Made by a program: the position numbers and the translations under genes. The notes under the pieces were generated by a model. It made no database searches. It had not been told where the DNA came from and was given only the letters and a program-made list of their open reading frames with translations. Positions 39,067-48,375 of a DNA stretch of 57,155 nt are shown here, piece after piece; positions within the stretch are counted from its first letter, which is position 1, and every line of letters starts with the position of its first letter. The stretch lies in assembly GCA_041686915.1 (NCBI GenBank), contig JAWLDB010000003.1, forward strand, positions 1 to 57,155, given 5' to 3'. The DNA is from JAWLDB01 sp041686915 (GTDB lineage: Bacteria; Bacillota; UBA994; UBA5500).

Positions 39067-40929
39067 ATGTACGGCCATGCTGGTAACATTCTGCGCGTAA
39101 ACCTGACCGATGGGACACACAGCATCACGCCTTTGCCTGAAGACCTGGCCCGTGAGTATTTGGGCGGCCGCGGCTTTGTGGCTAAGCTGCTCTGGGACGA
39201 AGTCAGCTCGGGGGTAGATCCCCTTGGTCCCGACAACAAGATCGTGGCTGCGCCAGGTCCCTTGACCGGCGTATTTCTTCCTGGCAGCGGCAAGCTGCAC
39301 TTCGGAGCCAAGTCTCCAGCCACCGGCGGCTACGGCGACAGCAACGTGGGCGGACATATTTCGCCAGAGATTAAGTTCGCCGGTTACGATGCCATCATCA
39401 TCGAGGGCAAGGCAGACAAACCGGTCTATCTTTTCATTGAAAACGACACGATCGAAGTCAGGGACGCTGAAAAGTACTGGGGCAAGGGCGCTATTGAGTC
39501 TGAGACGATGCTTAAGCACGACCTCGGTGAAGAATTCCAGATTGCCACCATCGGCCCAGCCGGTGAAAACATGGTTTACTTTGCCTGTATCAGCCATGAC
39601 TTCGGCCGCCAGGCGGGGCGTACCGGGGTTGGAGCTGTTATGGGTTCCAAGAACCTGAAAGCGATTGCAGTCCGCGGTACTAAGTCCATTCCGCTGGCTA
39701 ATCCGGATGCAGTGCTCGAGGTTGGTAAGGCCATGTTCGAAGGCTGCTTCAGCAAGCCGGGCTTTGAAGAATGGACACCTCAGGGAACAGCTGGCGTTAC
39801 AGACTGGGTGAACGAAGTCGGTGCTTTCCCGACCCACAATTTCATGACCAGTTATTTCCCCAAACATAGCCAAATCAATGGAGAGCAGATTGTAAACAAA
39901 CTGAAGATCACTGATAAGGGTTGTTACTCCTGCCCGATCCCCTGTGGCAAGTACGGCAGGGCCAAGACTCCGAAATACGATGTTTACGTGGAAGGCCCTG
40001 AGTACGAAACAGTGGCGCTGATCGGCGGAAACACCGAAATGGAGACCATCGAAGACGTCGCTTACGCCAACTATGTGTGCGATGAGCTAGGGCTCGATTC
40101 CATCTCCGGTGGTAACGTAGTAGGCTTTGCTATGGAGTGTTACGAGAACGGAGTAATCACCAAGGAACAGCTTGACGGTCAGGAACTGCGGTTTGGTAGC
40201 GTGCATGACTTCGTTTGGTTGTGCAACCAGATTGCGACCCGTCAGGGCATAGGCGATGCATTGGCTAACGGCGTACGCTACGCTTCCGAAAAATGGGGTA
40301 AAGGCACCGAGCGTTACGCCATCCAGGTTAAAGGTTTGGAGTGGTCTGGATACGAAGGACGCTATGCTCCTGCCATGATGTTGTCTTATATGACTTGCGA
40401 TGTAGGAGCGCATCATAACCGTTCTTGGGCGATCACCTATGACGTACAGGCCGGCCGCGAGCAATTGGAAGGCAAGGCTGCTAAGGTAATTGAACTACAG
40501 CACGTACGCCCAATGTTTGATCTGCTCTGTCTCTGCCGCTTGCAGTGGGTGGAACTTGGCTTCGAACTCGACTGGTATCCGAAGGTCTTCCAGGCTGTCA
40601 CCGGTGAAGAGTATACGTGGGATGACCTGATGAAAGTCTCAGAGCGTGTTTGGAACCTGACTCGCAGTTTCTGGGTGCGTGAGATTCCTGGCTTCGGACG
40701 CTCCATGGATTATCCGCCCGCTCGGTTCAGCGAGGAGCCGATTCCGACTGGCCCTGCAGAAGGCAAGTATATACCCATGGAAGGGCTTGACCAACTGCTG
40801 GACGACTACTACCGTCTGCGTGGTTGGGACCTAAACGGCATTCCATCTACTGATAAGCTGGAACAGCTGAATCTCGGCTTCGCGGAGAAAGTGGTTGCCG
40901 AGAGGAGGAGCAAGGGCGTTGCCAATTAG
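39067..40929 (+). CDS. aor: Aldehyde:ferredoxin oxidoreductase (tungsten pterin enzyme)
   Basis: 620 residues, usual family size. N-terminal LRVNLTDGT, EYLGGRGFVAKLLWDE, PGPLTGVFLPGSGK and GGYGDSNVGGH form the pterin-binding domain; the Fe-S site is CYSCPIPC with a fourth Cys in LLCLCRLQW, and EGPEYETVALIG follows. It oxidises aldehydes to acids, reducing ferredoxin, with a bis-pterin tungsten cofactor. Neighbours supply an electron acceptor (38648), a MoaD-like carrier (40919) and, after the helicase, LarE and an E1-like enzyme. SD AGGAGGTG. Confidence 0.95.
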   Translation: MYGHAGNILRVNLTDGTHSITPLPEDLAREYLGGRGFVAKLLWDEVSSGVDPLGPDNKIVAAPGPLTGVFLPGSGKLHFGAKSPATGGYGDSNVGGHISPEIKFAGYDAIIIEGKADKPVYLFIENDTIEVRDAEKYWGKGAIESETMLKHDLGEEFQIATIGPAGENMVYFACISHDFGRQAGRTGVGAVMGSKNLKAIAVRGTKSIPLANPDAVLEVGKAMFEGCFSKPGFEEWTPQGTAGVTDWVNEVGAFPTHNFMTSYFPKHSQINGEQIVNKLKITDKGCYSCPIPCGKYGRAKTPKYDVYVEGPEYETVALIGGNTEMETIEDVAYANYVCDELGLDSISGGNVVGFAMECYENGVITKEQLDGQELRFGSVHDFVWLCNQIATRQGIGDALANGVRYASEKWGKGTERYAIQVKGLEWSGYEGRYAPAMMLSYMTCDVGAHHNRSWAITYDVQAGREQLEGKAAKVIELQHVRPMFDLLCLCRLQWVELGFELDWYPKVFQAVTGEEYTWDDLMKVSERVWNLTRSFWVREIPGFGRSMDYPPARFSEEPIPTGPAEGKYIPMEGLDQLLDDYYRLRGWDLNGIPSTDKLEQLNLGFAEKVVAERRSKGVAN

Positions 40930-41152
40930 TGTGCTAGTTAGAGGGCACACTGCCAGCTACTTCCCAGAGGGTAAGGATGAACTGGAGGTTGTCTGGTCTG
41001 GACCTATCACCGTTAGACAGCTACTTGCCGACCTGGGTGTTGACTCTCTTCTGGTGATGCGAGTTAACGTAAACGGCATGAAAGTAACCAAAGAACACAT
41101 ATTGGCTGACGGGGATGAAGTACTCTTCTTCTCACCGCCCGCTGGAGGTTAG
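40919..41152 (+). CDS. MoaD/ThiS-like sulfur carrier protein
   Basis: 77 residues, ubiquitin-like beta-grasp protein: LRGH-type N-terminus, TVRQLLADLGV, VNVNGMKVTKEHILADGDEV and the C-terminal PPAGG with the Gly-Gly end that is adenylated and thiocarboxylated. It overlaps the 3' end of aor, so it probably donates sulfur to the pterin dithiolene of this AOR. TTG 40919 is preferred with AGGAGG 10 nt upstream, giving a clean MoaD-like N-terminus. The E1-like partner is probably at 44442. Confidence 0.87.
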   Translation: MPISVLVRGHTASYFPEGKDELEVVWSGPITVRQLLADLGVDSLLVMRVNVNGMKVTKEHILADGDEVLFFSPPAGG

Positions 41153-41159
41153 TCTCTAT

Positions 41160-41190
41160 AAACCGCCTGCTCGTCAGGCGGTTTGTTTTG
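41160..41190 (+). terminator. Terminator of the aor operon
   Basis: AAACCGCCTG and CAGGCGGTTT pair around CTCGT, followed by GTTTTG. Confidence 0.85.
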
Positions 41191-41308
41191 CTTTTGAGCG
41201 CGGGCGTAACGGGCACTTTTGGACTTTACGTGGTAGAATAGGAATGTCGCCAATATGTCGTGCGTAAGGGGTTGCACGGTAAATATACGACGGTTGGGAG
41301 TGGCAGCT

Positions 41309-43525
41309 ATGAATGTCCCGACAATAACAGATACGACTTACAAGGGCTATATCCTCGACCCGTTCCAACGACAAGCTTTGGACTACATCGAGGCTGGCCG
41401 GTCGGTAATAGTCAGTGCTCCGACGGGTGTTGGTAAGACCCTGATCGCTGATTACCTAATAGAAAAAGCCGTCAAGGAGAATAAGCGTATCATCTATACT
41501 GCGCCCCTTAAGGCGCTTAGTAACCAGAAATACAGACAGTTCAAAGCCAGCCTCGGGGAGGAACTGGTTGGGATCATCACCGGAGATGTTGTTTACAACA
41601 GCGAAGCTCCGGTAGTGATGATGACAACTGAAATCTACCGCAACATGGTATTAACCGAACCCGAGCGGGCAGCAGATATTCACTATCTGATCTTCGATGA
41701 AATCCACTACATTGACTCAGACCGGGGAGTTGCCTGGGAAGAAAGCTTGATCTTTGCTCCACCGCATGTAAAGTTCCTCGGCCTGAGCGCTACCATCGGC
41801 AACTTGCAGCAGTTCATCGGTTGGCTGTCAGAGATCCGGCATGAGGACGTGGCCTTGGTAGTTGAGACAAAGCGGGTAGTGCCGCTCGCTCACCGGTATT
41901 TCAACCTGGGGACAGGTATTGTACGTCTGCCCGAGATGGCTAAGGCGGTAGAGCAGGATAAGCTGAAACTAACAGAGCACCGCGACCTGGTGCGGGCCTT
42001 GCGCTCACACTATTTGCCGGCCTTGATGTTTGTCTTTAGCCGCAGGCAATGTGTTGAGAAAGCCATGGAGACGATGAAGGAGCGTAGCTTCCTCACACGT
42101 GAAGAACATCAGGCAGTCCAACAGGCGCTCGATGCCTACCGGGATCGTTACGCCTTGACAAGCAACTCGGGCTTCCAGCTCTTGGCGCGCATGCTGCTAA
42201 AGGGCGTTGGTTACCATCACGCCGGTCTGTTACCTGCGCTTAAAGACTTGGTGGAAGAACTGTTCGAGAAGAAACTGGTAAAGGTGCTTTATTGTACCGA
42301 GACCTTCTCGGTTGGCGTTAACTATCCGGTGCAAAGCGTTTGCTTCCTCGAGCAGCGCAAGTATGATGGCAAATCGACGCGACCATTGACCACCCAGGAA
42401 TACATGCAGATGGCTGGTCGAGCAGGTCGGCGTGGCATCGATGAACAGGGGTACGTGTTCACACTCATTAGCGGCAATGGCAGGGGGCCTGTCATTCTTG
42501 AGGATTACGCCAACAAGGCTGTTGAGGACATTGGCAGCCAGTTCAGGCTGAGCTGTAATTCCATCTTGAACCTGCTCCGCCGGGATGAACCAGAGCAGAT
42601 AGTCACTGCATACAATTCCAGCTTCGCACACTATCTAAATGAGTCTATGCGTCGCATGTTGGAAACACAGTTGCATAGTTTACAAGACAAGCAGGCAGGG
42701 GTAGCCGGTGCAGTCTGTGGAGATTTCGGAGAACTGGCCTGTCCTATCAACTACCGTAGGGCCAAGTCTCGCCTCGGGGGCATGGAGCGTGACGTTCGGA
42801 AAGGGAAACGCTTCTTAAGGAAACGCTGCGCTGAACTGCGCCAGCAGATTGCCCAAGTCGTCCCTAGGGAATGCACCCGACAAAAGATGGATGCCTGCCG
42901 ACGCGGGCAGCGTGACGCAGTTTCACTGCGTGAGCGGGCTGTTGCAATGGAAGCGCAGCTCCAGAGTCTGCCCACCGAAGCCGACTGGCACAATCGCTTC
43001 CGGTTGATCACGCAGCGTCTCGACCAGTTAGGCTACATTGATGGCGATAAAATCCTCCCCAGAGGTGAACTGGCCAGCGAAATTAACTTTCAGGAGATTC
43101 TGATCACCGAGTTCGTCTTTGCTGGCATGCTGGATGAACTCAGTGTACAGGAGTTGTGCGGTCTGCTGTGTGGCGTAGATTTTGAGGGTCGCTTCAACGA
43201 CTTCACCCACAAGGATCGCCTGCCGGCATTGCGCAAGTACTGGCGCATCGCTGATGACCTGAAGAAGGACCGCGTGCTAGGACCAGACATCATCTACTCG
43301 CCACAGGTAGCGCCGATAGGTTATCGCTGGGCTACCGGGGCGTCTCTGCCTGACCTGCTTGAAATCACTACTATAGAAGAAGGTGACGTAGTCAGTCTGC
43401 TTCGCCGCACCGTCGATGTGCTAAGACAACTGCGTAAGGCGCTCGGGCGCGAGCCGTTCTGGGGTAACAAGCTTGCCGAGTGCATGGAGCTAATGGAGCG
43501 GGACATGGTGAAGGTCGAGCTGTAA
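41309..43525 (+). CDS. SKI2-like DEAD/DEAH-box helicase
   Basis: About 738 residues. RecA1: Q-type motif ILDPFQRQALDYIEAG, motif I SAPTGVGKTLIADYL, Ia APLKALSNQK, Ib TTEIYRNM, II FDEIHYID (DEIH), III GLSATIGN. RecA2: FVFSRRQCVEK, HHAGLLPALKDLVEELF, QMAGRAGRRGID. Winged-helix and helical C-terminal parts follow. It groups with SKI2/MTR4/HelY-type RNA or DNA helicases. ATG 41309 with GGGAG upstream. The terminator ahead separates it from aor. Confidence 0.88.
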   Translation: MNVPTITDTTYKGYILDPFQRQALDYIEAGRSVIVSAPTGVGKTLIADYLIEKAVKENKRIIYTAPLKALSNQKYRQFKASLGEELVGIITGDVVYNSEAPVVMMTTEIYRNMVLTEPERAADIHYLIFDEIHYIDSDRGVAWEESLIFAPPHVKFLGLSATIGNLQQFIGWLSEIRHEDVALVVETKRVVPLAHRYFNLGTGIVRLPEMAKAVEQDKLKLTEHRDLVRALRSHYLPALMFVFSRRQCVEKAMETMKERSFLTREEHQAVQQALDAYRDRYALTSNSGFQLLARMLLKGVGYHHAGLLPALKDLVEELFEKKLVKVLYCTETFSVGVNYPVQSVCFLEQRKYDGKSTRPLTTQEYMQMAGRAGRRGIDEQGYVFTLISGNGRGPVILEDYANKAVEDIGSQFRLSCNSILNLLRRDEPEQIVTAYNSSFAHYLNESMRRMLETQLHSLQDKQAGVAGAVCGDFGELACPINYRRAKSRLGGMERDVRKGKRFLRKRCAELRQQIAQVVPRECTRQKMDACRRGQRDAVSLRERAVAMEAQLQSLPTEADWHNRFRLITQRLDQLGYIDGDKILPRGELASEINFQEILITEFVFAGMLDELSVQELCGLLCGVDFEGRFNDFTHKDRLPALRKYWRIADDLKKDRVLGPDIIYSPQVAPIGYRWATGASLPDLLEITTIEEGDVVSLLRRTVDVLRQLRKALGREPFWGNKLAECMELMERDMVKVEL

Positions 43526-43627
43526 CTTACGTGTGTACATTGTATACTTGTCGGTCAATTCCGGCCTGTGTTAAACTGAGAGAGAAACTTTAGACAATGG
43601 AAATGTAGATGGGGGGTGCAAAACAGA

Positions 43628-44449
43628 GTGCATCAGAAATATGAACAGGTACTGCAACTGCTACGCGAGCAGCAGCGTGTGGTAGTAGCATTTTCTGGCG
43701 GTGTGGATAGTACCCTGCTCCTGCATGCTGCTGTGGAAGCGCTTGGGCACAACCAAGTGCTGGCCATCACCGCGGCAGGCGACCTTTACCCCCAAGGCGA
43801 AATCGCGGCTACCCGTGAGCTTGCTCAAGTAATGTGTGTAGAACTGCTCGAGATTAACCCAGTCGAGCTGGACGCTCCGGCATTTCGCGACAATCCGCCT
43901 GACCGGTGCTATCATTGCAAGAAGGCCATTTTTGGACAAATGCAAGAGATTGCAGAGGCGCGAGGCTACTCCGTAGTAGTCGATGGCTCCAACTTTGATG
44001 ACTTAAGTGACTACCGCCCTGGCCATAAAGCCAGTCAGGAGCTCGGCATCGTCAGCCCGCTGCAAGCAGCAGGCCTGACGAAAGCAGAAATCCGTCAGCT
44101 ATCCAAAGATTTTGGTTTGCCAACATGGAATAAGCCCAGCTTTGCCTGTCTCGCCTCGCGCATCCCGTACGGCTCGGCTGTCGACAGTCTCAAACTGAGG
44201 CAGATCGAACAGGCGGAAGATCTGCTGCGAGAGTCCGGATTCAGGCAATATCGTGTCAGGCATCACGGCAATCTGGCACGGCTTGAGGTCCTGCCAGAGG
44301 ACATGCAGCAACTGCTTAGCCTACGTGAGACTATTGTCCGGGATTTGCAGCTGCTTGGCTTTACCTATGTAGCCATGGACTTGCTCGGGTACCGCACTGG
44401 AGCTATGAATGAGACCTTACAAGGCGTAGGAGGTAAGGCGGGTGTTTGA
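43628..44449 (+). CDS. larE: LarE-like ATP-dependent sulfur transferase (three-Cys type)
   Basis: About 273 residues. PP-loop AFSGGVDSTLL, then YPQGEIAATREL, the Cys pair CYHCKKAIF (Cys94, Cys97), GSNFDDLSDYRPG, and FACLASRIPYG with Cys174. LarE supplies sulfur to the nickel-pincer cofactor; some forms use three Cys to hold a [4Fe-4S] cluster instead of one sacrificial Cys, and this one has that Cys set. No larA, larB or larC is present here, so the role may be sulfur donation to another target. GTG 43628 fits the GGGGGG SD better than GTG 43616. Confidence 0.85.
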   Translation: MHQKYEQVLQLLREQQRVVVAFSGGVDSTLLLHAAVEALGHNQVLAITAAGDLYPQGEIAATRELAQVMCVELLEINPVELDAPAFRDNPPDRCYHCKKAIFGQMQEIAEARGYSVVVDGSNFDDLSDYRPGHKASQELGIVSPLQAAGLTKAEIRQLSKDFGLPTWNKPSFACLASRIPYGSAVDSLKLRQIEQAEDLLRESGFRQYRVRHHGNLARLEVLPEDMQQLLSLRETIVRDLQLLGFTYVAMDLLGYRTGAMNETLQGVGGKAGV

Positions 44450-45461
44450 GCGCTATGCCAGACAGGTCGTATTACCGGAAATCGGTGAAAGTGGTCAGCG
44501 CAAACTCTCGCTAGCTACAGTAGCAATTGTCGGTGCAGGCGCGCTAGGCTCTGTTGCCGCCGAAATTCTTATTCGCGCTGGCATAGGGCAGCTCAGTATC
44601 TTTGACCGTGATCTGCTGGAACTCAGCAACCTCCAGCGGCAATTCTTATATACTGAGGGGGACGTGCAGGCCGGCTTGCCTAAAGCGCAGGCTCTGGCTA
44701 ACCATCTGAAGCAGATCAACCGTATTGTCACCGTTTCTGCACAGGTTGTAGATATTAATCATCGCAACGCTACCGCCCTACTCCGGGGACATGATCTGAT
44801 CATTGACGCTACAGACAACTTCCTGGTACGCATGCTGATCAATGATGTTGCTCTGGAGCAAGGCATTCCGTGGGTTTACGGGGGGGCTTTAGGCATGACG
44901 GGGATGGTATTGCCCATTATGCCGGACAAATCAGCCTGTTTCCGCTGCATGGTGCCCGAGATGCCGGCAGCCGGCAGCATGGATACATGTGATCTGGTGG
45001 GGGTGCTGGGCAGTGTAACAGCCATTGTGGCTGCTAACCAGGCTGCAGAGGCAATCAAGCTGATAGTTAACCCTGAGGCTGTCCGTCAGGATTTGCTTGA
45101 GTTCAATATTTGGACAGGGAAGTTTCGTACGCTGCCTTTGCCTAAGGATCCCGATTGCCCAGCTTGCGGGGCTGGAAGCAGGGAGTTTCTTGAGGGCCGC
45201 TACAGCAGGGAAGCGGCATCCCTCTGCGGGCGCAACGCTGTGCAGGTGCAGCCTTCAGAGCAGGCGTTTCCTGACTTTGATCAGCTGGTTAAGCGCCTGG
45301 AGACCGCGGGAAGTGCAAAGGTCAACCGGTTCACTCTCAAGTTTTACCCGACTGAACTGCCAGATGTCGAGTTCACCATCTTCACAGATGGTAGAGCGCT
45401 AATCAAGGGCACCGACGACGTTAACCACGCTCTGTCGTTATATGCAAGGTACATGGGTTAA
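44442..45461 (+). CDS. MoeB/HesA/ThiF-type E1-like adenylyltransferase
   Basis: 339 residues. ATP site VAIVGAGALGSVAAE, FDRDLLELSNLQRQFLYTE, DATDNFLVRMLIND, WVYGGALGMTG, and zinc Cys pairs CFRC and CPAC; a further Cys in SMDTCDLVGV matches the thiolation position. The C-terminal 80 residues form an extra domain. It activates the Gly-Gly end of a ubiquitin-like carrier, most plausibly the MoaD-like protein at 40919. GTG start overlaps the larE stop, so they are translationally coupled. Confidence 0.9.
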   Translation: MFERYARQVVLPEIGESGQRKLSLATVAIVGAGALGSVAAEILIRAGIGQLSIFDRDLLELSNLQRQFLYTEGDVQAGLPKAQALANHLKQINRIVTVSAQVVDINHRNATALLRGHDLIIDATDNFLVRMLINDVALEQGIPWVYGGALGMTGMVLPIMPDKSACFRCMVPEMPAAGSMDTCDLVGVLGSVTAIVAANQAAEAIKLIVNPEAVRQDLLEFNIWTGKFRTLPLPKDPDCPACGAGSREFLEGRYSREAASLCGRNAVQVQPSEQAFPDFDQLVKRLETAGSAKVNRFTLKFYPTELPDVEFTIFTDGRALIKGTDDVNHALSLYARYMG

Positions 45462-45522
45462 GTGGGCGCATATGGCAACCCATAGAGTAACCAAATAATC
45501 GTAGGTTTGGGGGAACAGGGAA

Positions 45523-46089
45523 ATGCTAAAAATCTTGTGGGAATTGTTTATAGGTTTTACCCGTATTGGCCTGTTGGGGTTTGGTGGTGGACCGTCGTTC
45601 ATACCACTGGTCAAGATAGAGGCCGTTGAGAACTTCAACTGGATGACTGCTGAGGAGTTCGCTGAAGCCTTCGCAATTGGTAACACGCTGCCAGGCCCCA
45701 TCGCCACCAAAATGTCCGGATACATTGGCTACAGAGCAGCAGGTATAATAGGCGCGATAGTTAGCACTACCGCCATGATCCTACCTTCCATATTGGCTCT
45801 GGTCATCATGCTTACCTTGCTAAGCAAGTACAAGGACCTGCCAGCCCTGAAGGGTATGATTAAAGCAATTAAACCGGTTGTTGTCATTCTACTGGCGCAG
45901 GTCGTTATAGATTTCTTCCCTGGCGCCATTCTCAAGGTCGGAATGCCCGCCTGGATCATCGCCGGAATCGCTTTGGTCCTCCTGCAATTTATGAAGGTCC
46001 ATCCCGTATATGTCATCCTTGGAACTCTGGCCTACGGAGCTATCCAGGGGACTTATGCCGAGGCGATTGCCGGGTTCTTCCGCAAATAG
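45523..46089 (+). CDS. CHR-type (chromate transporter family) half protein
   Basis: 188 residues, about six TM segments. The N-terminal ELFIGFTRIGLLGFGGGPSF and WMTAEEFAEAFAIGNTLPGP are the CHR domain hallmarks. Short CHR proteins normally come as adjacent pairs forming a heterodimer; only one is here, with no partner on either side. Chromate export is the family label; the true ion is unknown. ATG with GGGGGAACAGGG upstream. Confidence 0.88.
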   Translation: MLKILWELFIGFTRIGLLGFGGGPSFIPLVKIEAVENFNWMTAEEFAEAFAIGNTLPGPIATKMSGYIGYRAAGIIGAIVSTTAMILPSILALVIMLTLLSKYKDLPALKGMIKAIKPVVVILLAQVVIDFFPGAILKVGMPAWIIAGIALVLLQFMKVHPVYVILGTLAYGAIQGTYAEAIAGFFRK

Positions 46090-46099
46090 GCGAAAAAAG

Positions 46100-46123
46100 A
46101 CGCGCCCGACTAGGGCGCGTTTC
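46100..46123 (+). terminator. Intrinsic terminator
   Basis: ACGCGCCC and GGGCGCGT pair around GACTA, followed by TTC, so the T tract is weak. The 237 bp that follow hold an imperfect AAATTGC...GCAATTT repeat (46244-46273) and the promoter region of the next gene. Confidence 0.65.
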
Positions 46124-46359
46124 AACTTATAGGGGGAGGAGTATAAGAGAGCAGTTATCCCTCCTGCATTTAGACGTCATGGCTTGTCTGTAAGTTCCCA
46201 ACTTTTCGCGAAAAATCATAAAAACTTTGTGGATTTGAGAGGGAAATTGCTTTCTCATGGTGAACAGCAATTTGTCAGGGGTAATCTGCTCGAGGTAGGC
46301 GACGGTAGCTCTGCAGTTTGAGCTGGCAATTTTGCGATGCCTGATGGAGGAGTGGCAGC

Positions 46360-47703
46360 TTGGCTACAGAAACCAAGAAGATTTTGGTCGTGGACGATAA
46401 CAGACTGACGTTAAACATCCTGCGCAAGAGCCTGCAGGAAGCAGGCTATCAAGTTGTGAGTGCCACTAGTGGACTGGATGCTCTCAAGCAGGTTGAGAAG
46501 GAAGTTATTCATCTCATTTTGCTTGATGTTGTTATGCCCGATATGGACGGTTACGAAGTCATCCGGCAGTTACGCAATAATACCCGTACCAGCCATATCC
46601 CGATTATCCTGGTTAGTTCACGAGCCAGCTTGGCTGATAAGGTGCAAGGCTTTGAAGCGGGAGCAGACGATTATATTACCAAGCCTTTTGAGCTGCTTGA
46701 GCTCTTGGCCAGAGTGATGGCTCATATGCGCAGTGCGCGCCGAGCCCGTTCGATTAGTCCGCTTACTGGTTTGCCGGGGAATATCCGCATTGAAGACGAG
46801 TTAAAAGAGCGTGTGGAGAGTGGTGAGAAGTTCGCCGTTCTCTATGTTGATATGGACAACTTTAAGGCCTACAACGATGCCTACGGTTTTTTGCAGGGAG
46901 ACGAAGCCATTAAGCTGTTAGCCCGTACGATGGAGGACGTTGCCAGGCAATTTGGTCACAGCGATGACCTGATAGGCCACATCGGTGGAGACGATTTCGT
47001 CGTAGTAACCAGGCCTGAGGTAGTCGATGCTGTTTGCGGTGAAGTCATCACCAGGTTCGACCGCGCGATTAAGTTGATGTATGACCCGGAAGACAGAGAA
47101 CGCAACGGCGTCCTCGTTCTCGACCGCGCAGGCAGGGAAGTCCGCTATCCCGTCATTTCGCTGTCAATCGGTGTTATCAGCAACGAACACCGTGTTATCA
47201 ACAGTCATTGGGAAGTTGGGGAGATTGCGGCTGGAATAAAACACAAAGCCAAGAGTTTGCCTGGCAGTGTGTATGTGAAAGATGAACGACCACCTATAGG
47301 TAGCGTCGTTAACGGTTCTGGTTGTCGTGTGCTGGTGGTCGAAGACGATCGGCTGATTAGTGCATTGCTGCGTGGCAATCTTGAACACTGCGGATATGAG
47401 GTGGACGTTGCTGGTAGTGCCATGGCTGCTCTACAGTCGATCAAGGAACGGGTACCCGATTTGCTGGTTCTGGATGTAGTCCTACCTGGTACCTCAGGAT
47501 ACATGCTCTGCCGCAAACTAAAAGGCGACCCGCATACCAGCCAAGTCGCAGTTCTTATGGTCAGTTCCAGCGGAAATCCTGAGACCGCTGCGGAGGCAGG
47601 GGCAGACGCTTTCTTGGCCAAGCCCTTTGATATTAGAAAGCTATTGCAGGTTGTCTATGACCTTTTGCGGGAGCAAAAGCAAAAATCTGCCAACAATAAC
47701 TGA
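46360..47703 (+). CDS. Response regulator: REC-GGDEF-REC
   Basis: 447 residues. First receiver (1-125) with DDN acidic pair and phospho-Asp in LLDVVMPDMDGYE. The GGDEF-family domain (about 135-300) has DPLTGL-like SPLTGLPGN, YVDMDNFKAYND and HIGGDDFVVV; the A-site motif is GGDDF, so cyclase activity is possible but uncertain. Second receiver (about 325-435) with VVEDDR and LVLDVVLPGTSGY. TTG start with GGAGGAGTGG upstream. Both receivers keep the phospho-Asp. Confidence 0.9.
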   Translation: MATETKKILVVDDNRLTLNILRKSLQEAGYQVVSATSGLDALKQVEKEVIHLILLDVVMPDMDGYEVIRQLRNNTRTSHIPIILVSSRASLADKVQGFEAGADDYITKPFELLELLARVMAHMRSARRARSISPLTGLPGNIRIEDELKERVESGEKFAVLYVDMDNFKAYNDAYGFLQGDEAIKLLARTMEDVARQFGHSDDLIGHIGGDDFVVVTRPEVVDAVCGEVITRFDRAIKLMYDPEDRERNGVLVLDRAGREVRYPVISLSIGVISNEHRVINSHWEVGEIAAGIKHKAKSLPGSVYVKDERPPIGSVVNGSGCRVLVVEDDRLISALLRGNLEHCGYEVDVAGSAMAALQSIKERVPDLLVLDVVLPGTSGYMLCRKLKGDPHTSQVAVLMVSSSGNPETAAEAGADAFLAKPFDIRKLLQVVYDLLREQKQKSANNN

Positions 47704-47728
47704 TGGGTGTCAACAACTCCATACACAA

Positions 47729-47756
47729 AACCTGCCCCAATGGGCAGGTTTGTTTT
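47729..47756 (+). terminator. Intrinsic terminator
   Basis: AACCTGCCC and GGGCAGGTT pair around CAAT, followed by TGTTTTTG. Confidence 0.88.
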
Positions 47757-47795
47757 TGCCTCTGTTCGCATAGATATGGCACACTGATGCACTGC

Positions 47796-48239
47796 TCATT
47801 CGGGTTCCTCAAATGAGGTGGTAGCCCCCTTCGGACTTGCTCGATGGCCGCCAAACAGCGACAGTATGTAATCGTCTGATCCCGCAGGTAGCTGCAAGGC
47901 TCTTGTATATGGCGGAAAACAGATCAGATTGGAAGCTGCATTGTAGTAACAGGCTATCTCACCTTGTTCAGTAGTCAGTGTGATACAGTATTCCCAAGGA
48001 ATATCCCTGATCTCAGTATAGGGCTTTGATTGTCTAAGTATGCGGATGATGCTACCCATCTCCATAGCTGATAACCAGCGGGCGGTTTCGTCTGCCATGC
48101 GGGTTATGCAGACAGCTTCCAGAGACAACCCGGGTTTCGACTTGGACATTGCATCTGCAACTACCTGTTCTGGGATACCACATAATACTACCACCGCTAG
48201 TGTTACTACTAACAAGGCTCTGTGCGCTTGCATCATCAT
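47796..48239 (-). CDS. Secreted protein of unknown function
   Basis: 147 residues. Signal peptide (ALLVVTLAVVVLCGIPEQVVA) then a mixed domain with RMADETARWLSAMEMGSIIR and a two-Cys C-terminal region (YCITLTTEQGEIACYYN). Family not recognised. Starts at the first of three in-frame ATG codons, with AAAAGGAGGG upstream. It is divergent from the histidine kinase gene, so their promoters face each other. Confidence 0.7.
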   Translation of the reverse strand: MMMQAHRALLVVTLAVVVLCGIPEQVVADAMSKSKPGLSLEAVCITRMADETARWLSAMEMGSIIRILRQSKPYTEIRDIPWEYCITLTTEQGEIACYYNAASNLICFPPYTRALQLPAGSDDYILSLFGGHRASPKGATTSFEEPE

Positions 48240-48375
48240 CTGAACTCCCTCCTTTTCAACAGCATCTGAAGCCAGGTACTTTCTTATACTCAGTTCCCTG
48301 TGCTGAGCCTTAAAGGGAATATCACCCAGAAAGTCGAATTAGTTGCATGTGCGGAGAGTTTGGAGGCGATTACAG

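Noticed and set aside
46244..46273. AAATTGC/GCAATTT as a regulator site
   Set aside because: Seven bases at 16-nt spacing in an AT-rich gap occur easily by chance; no second copy was seen.
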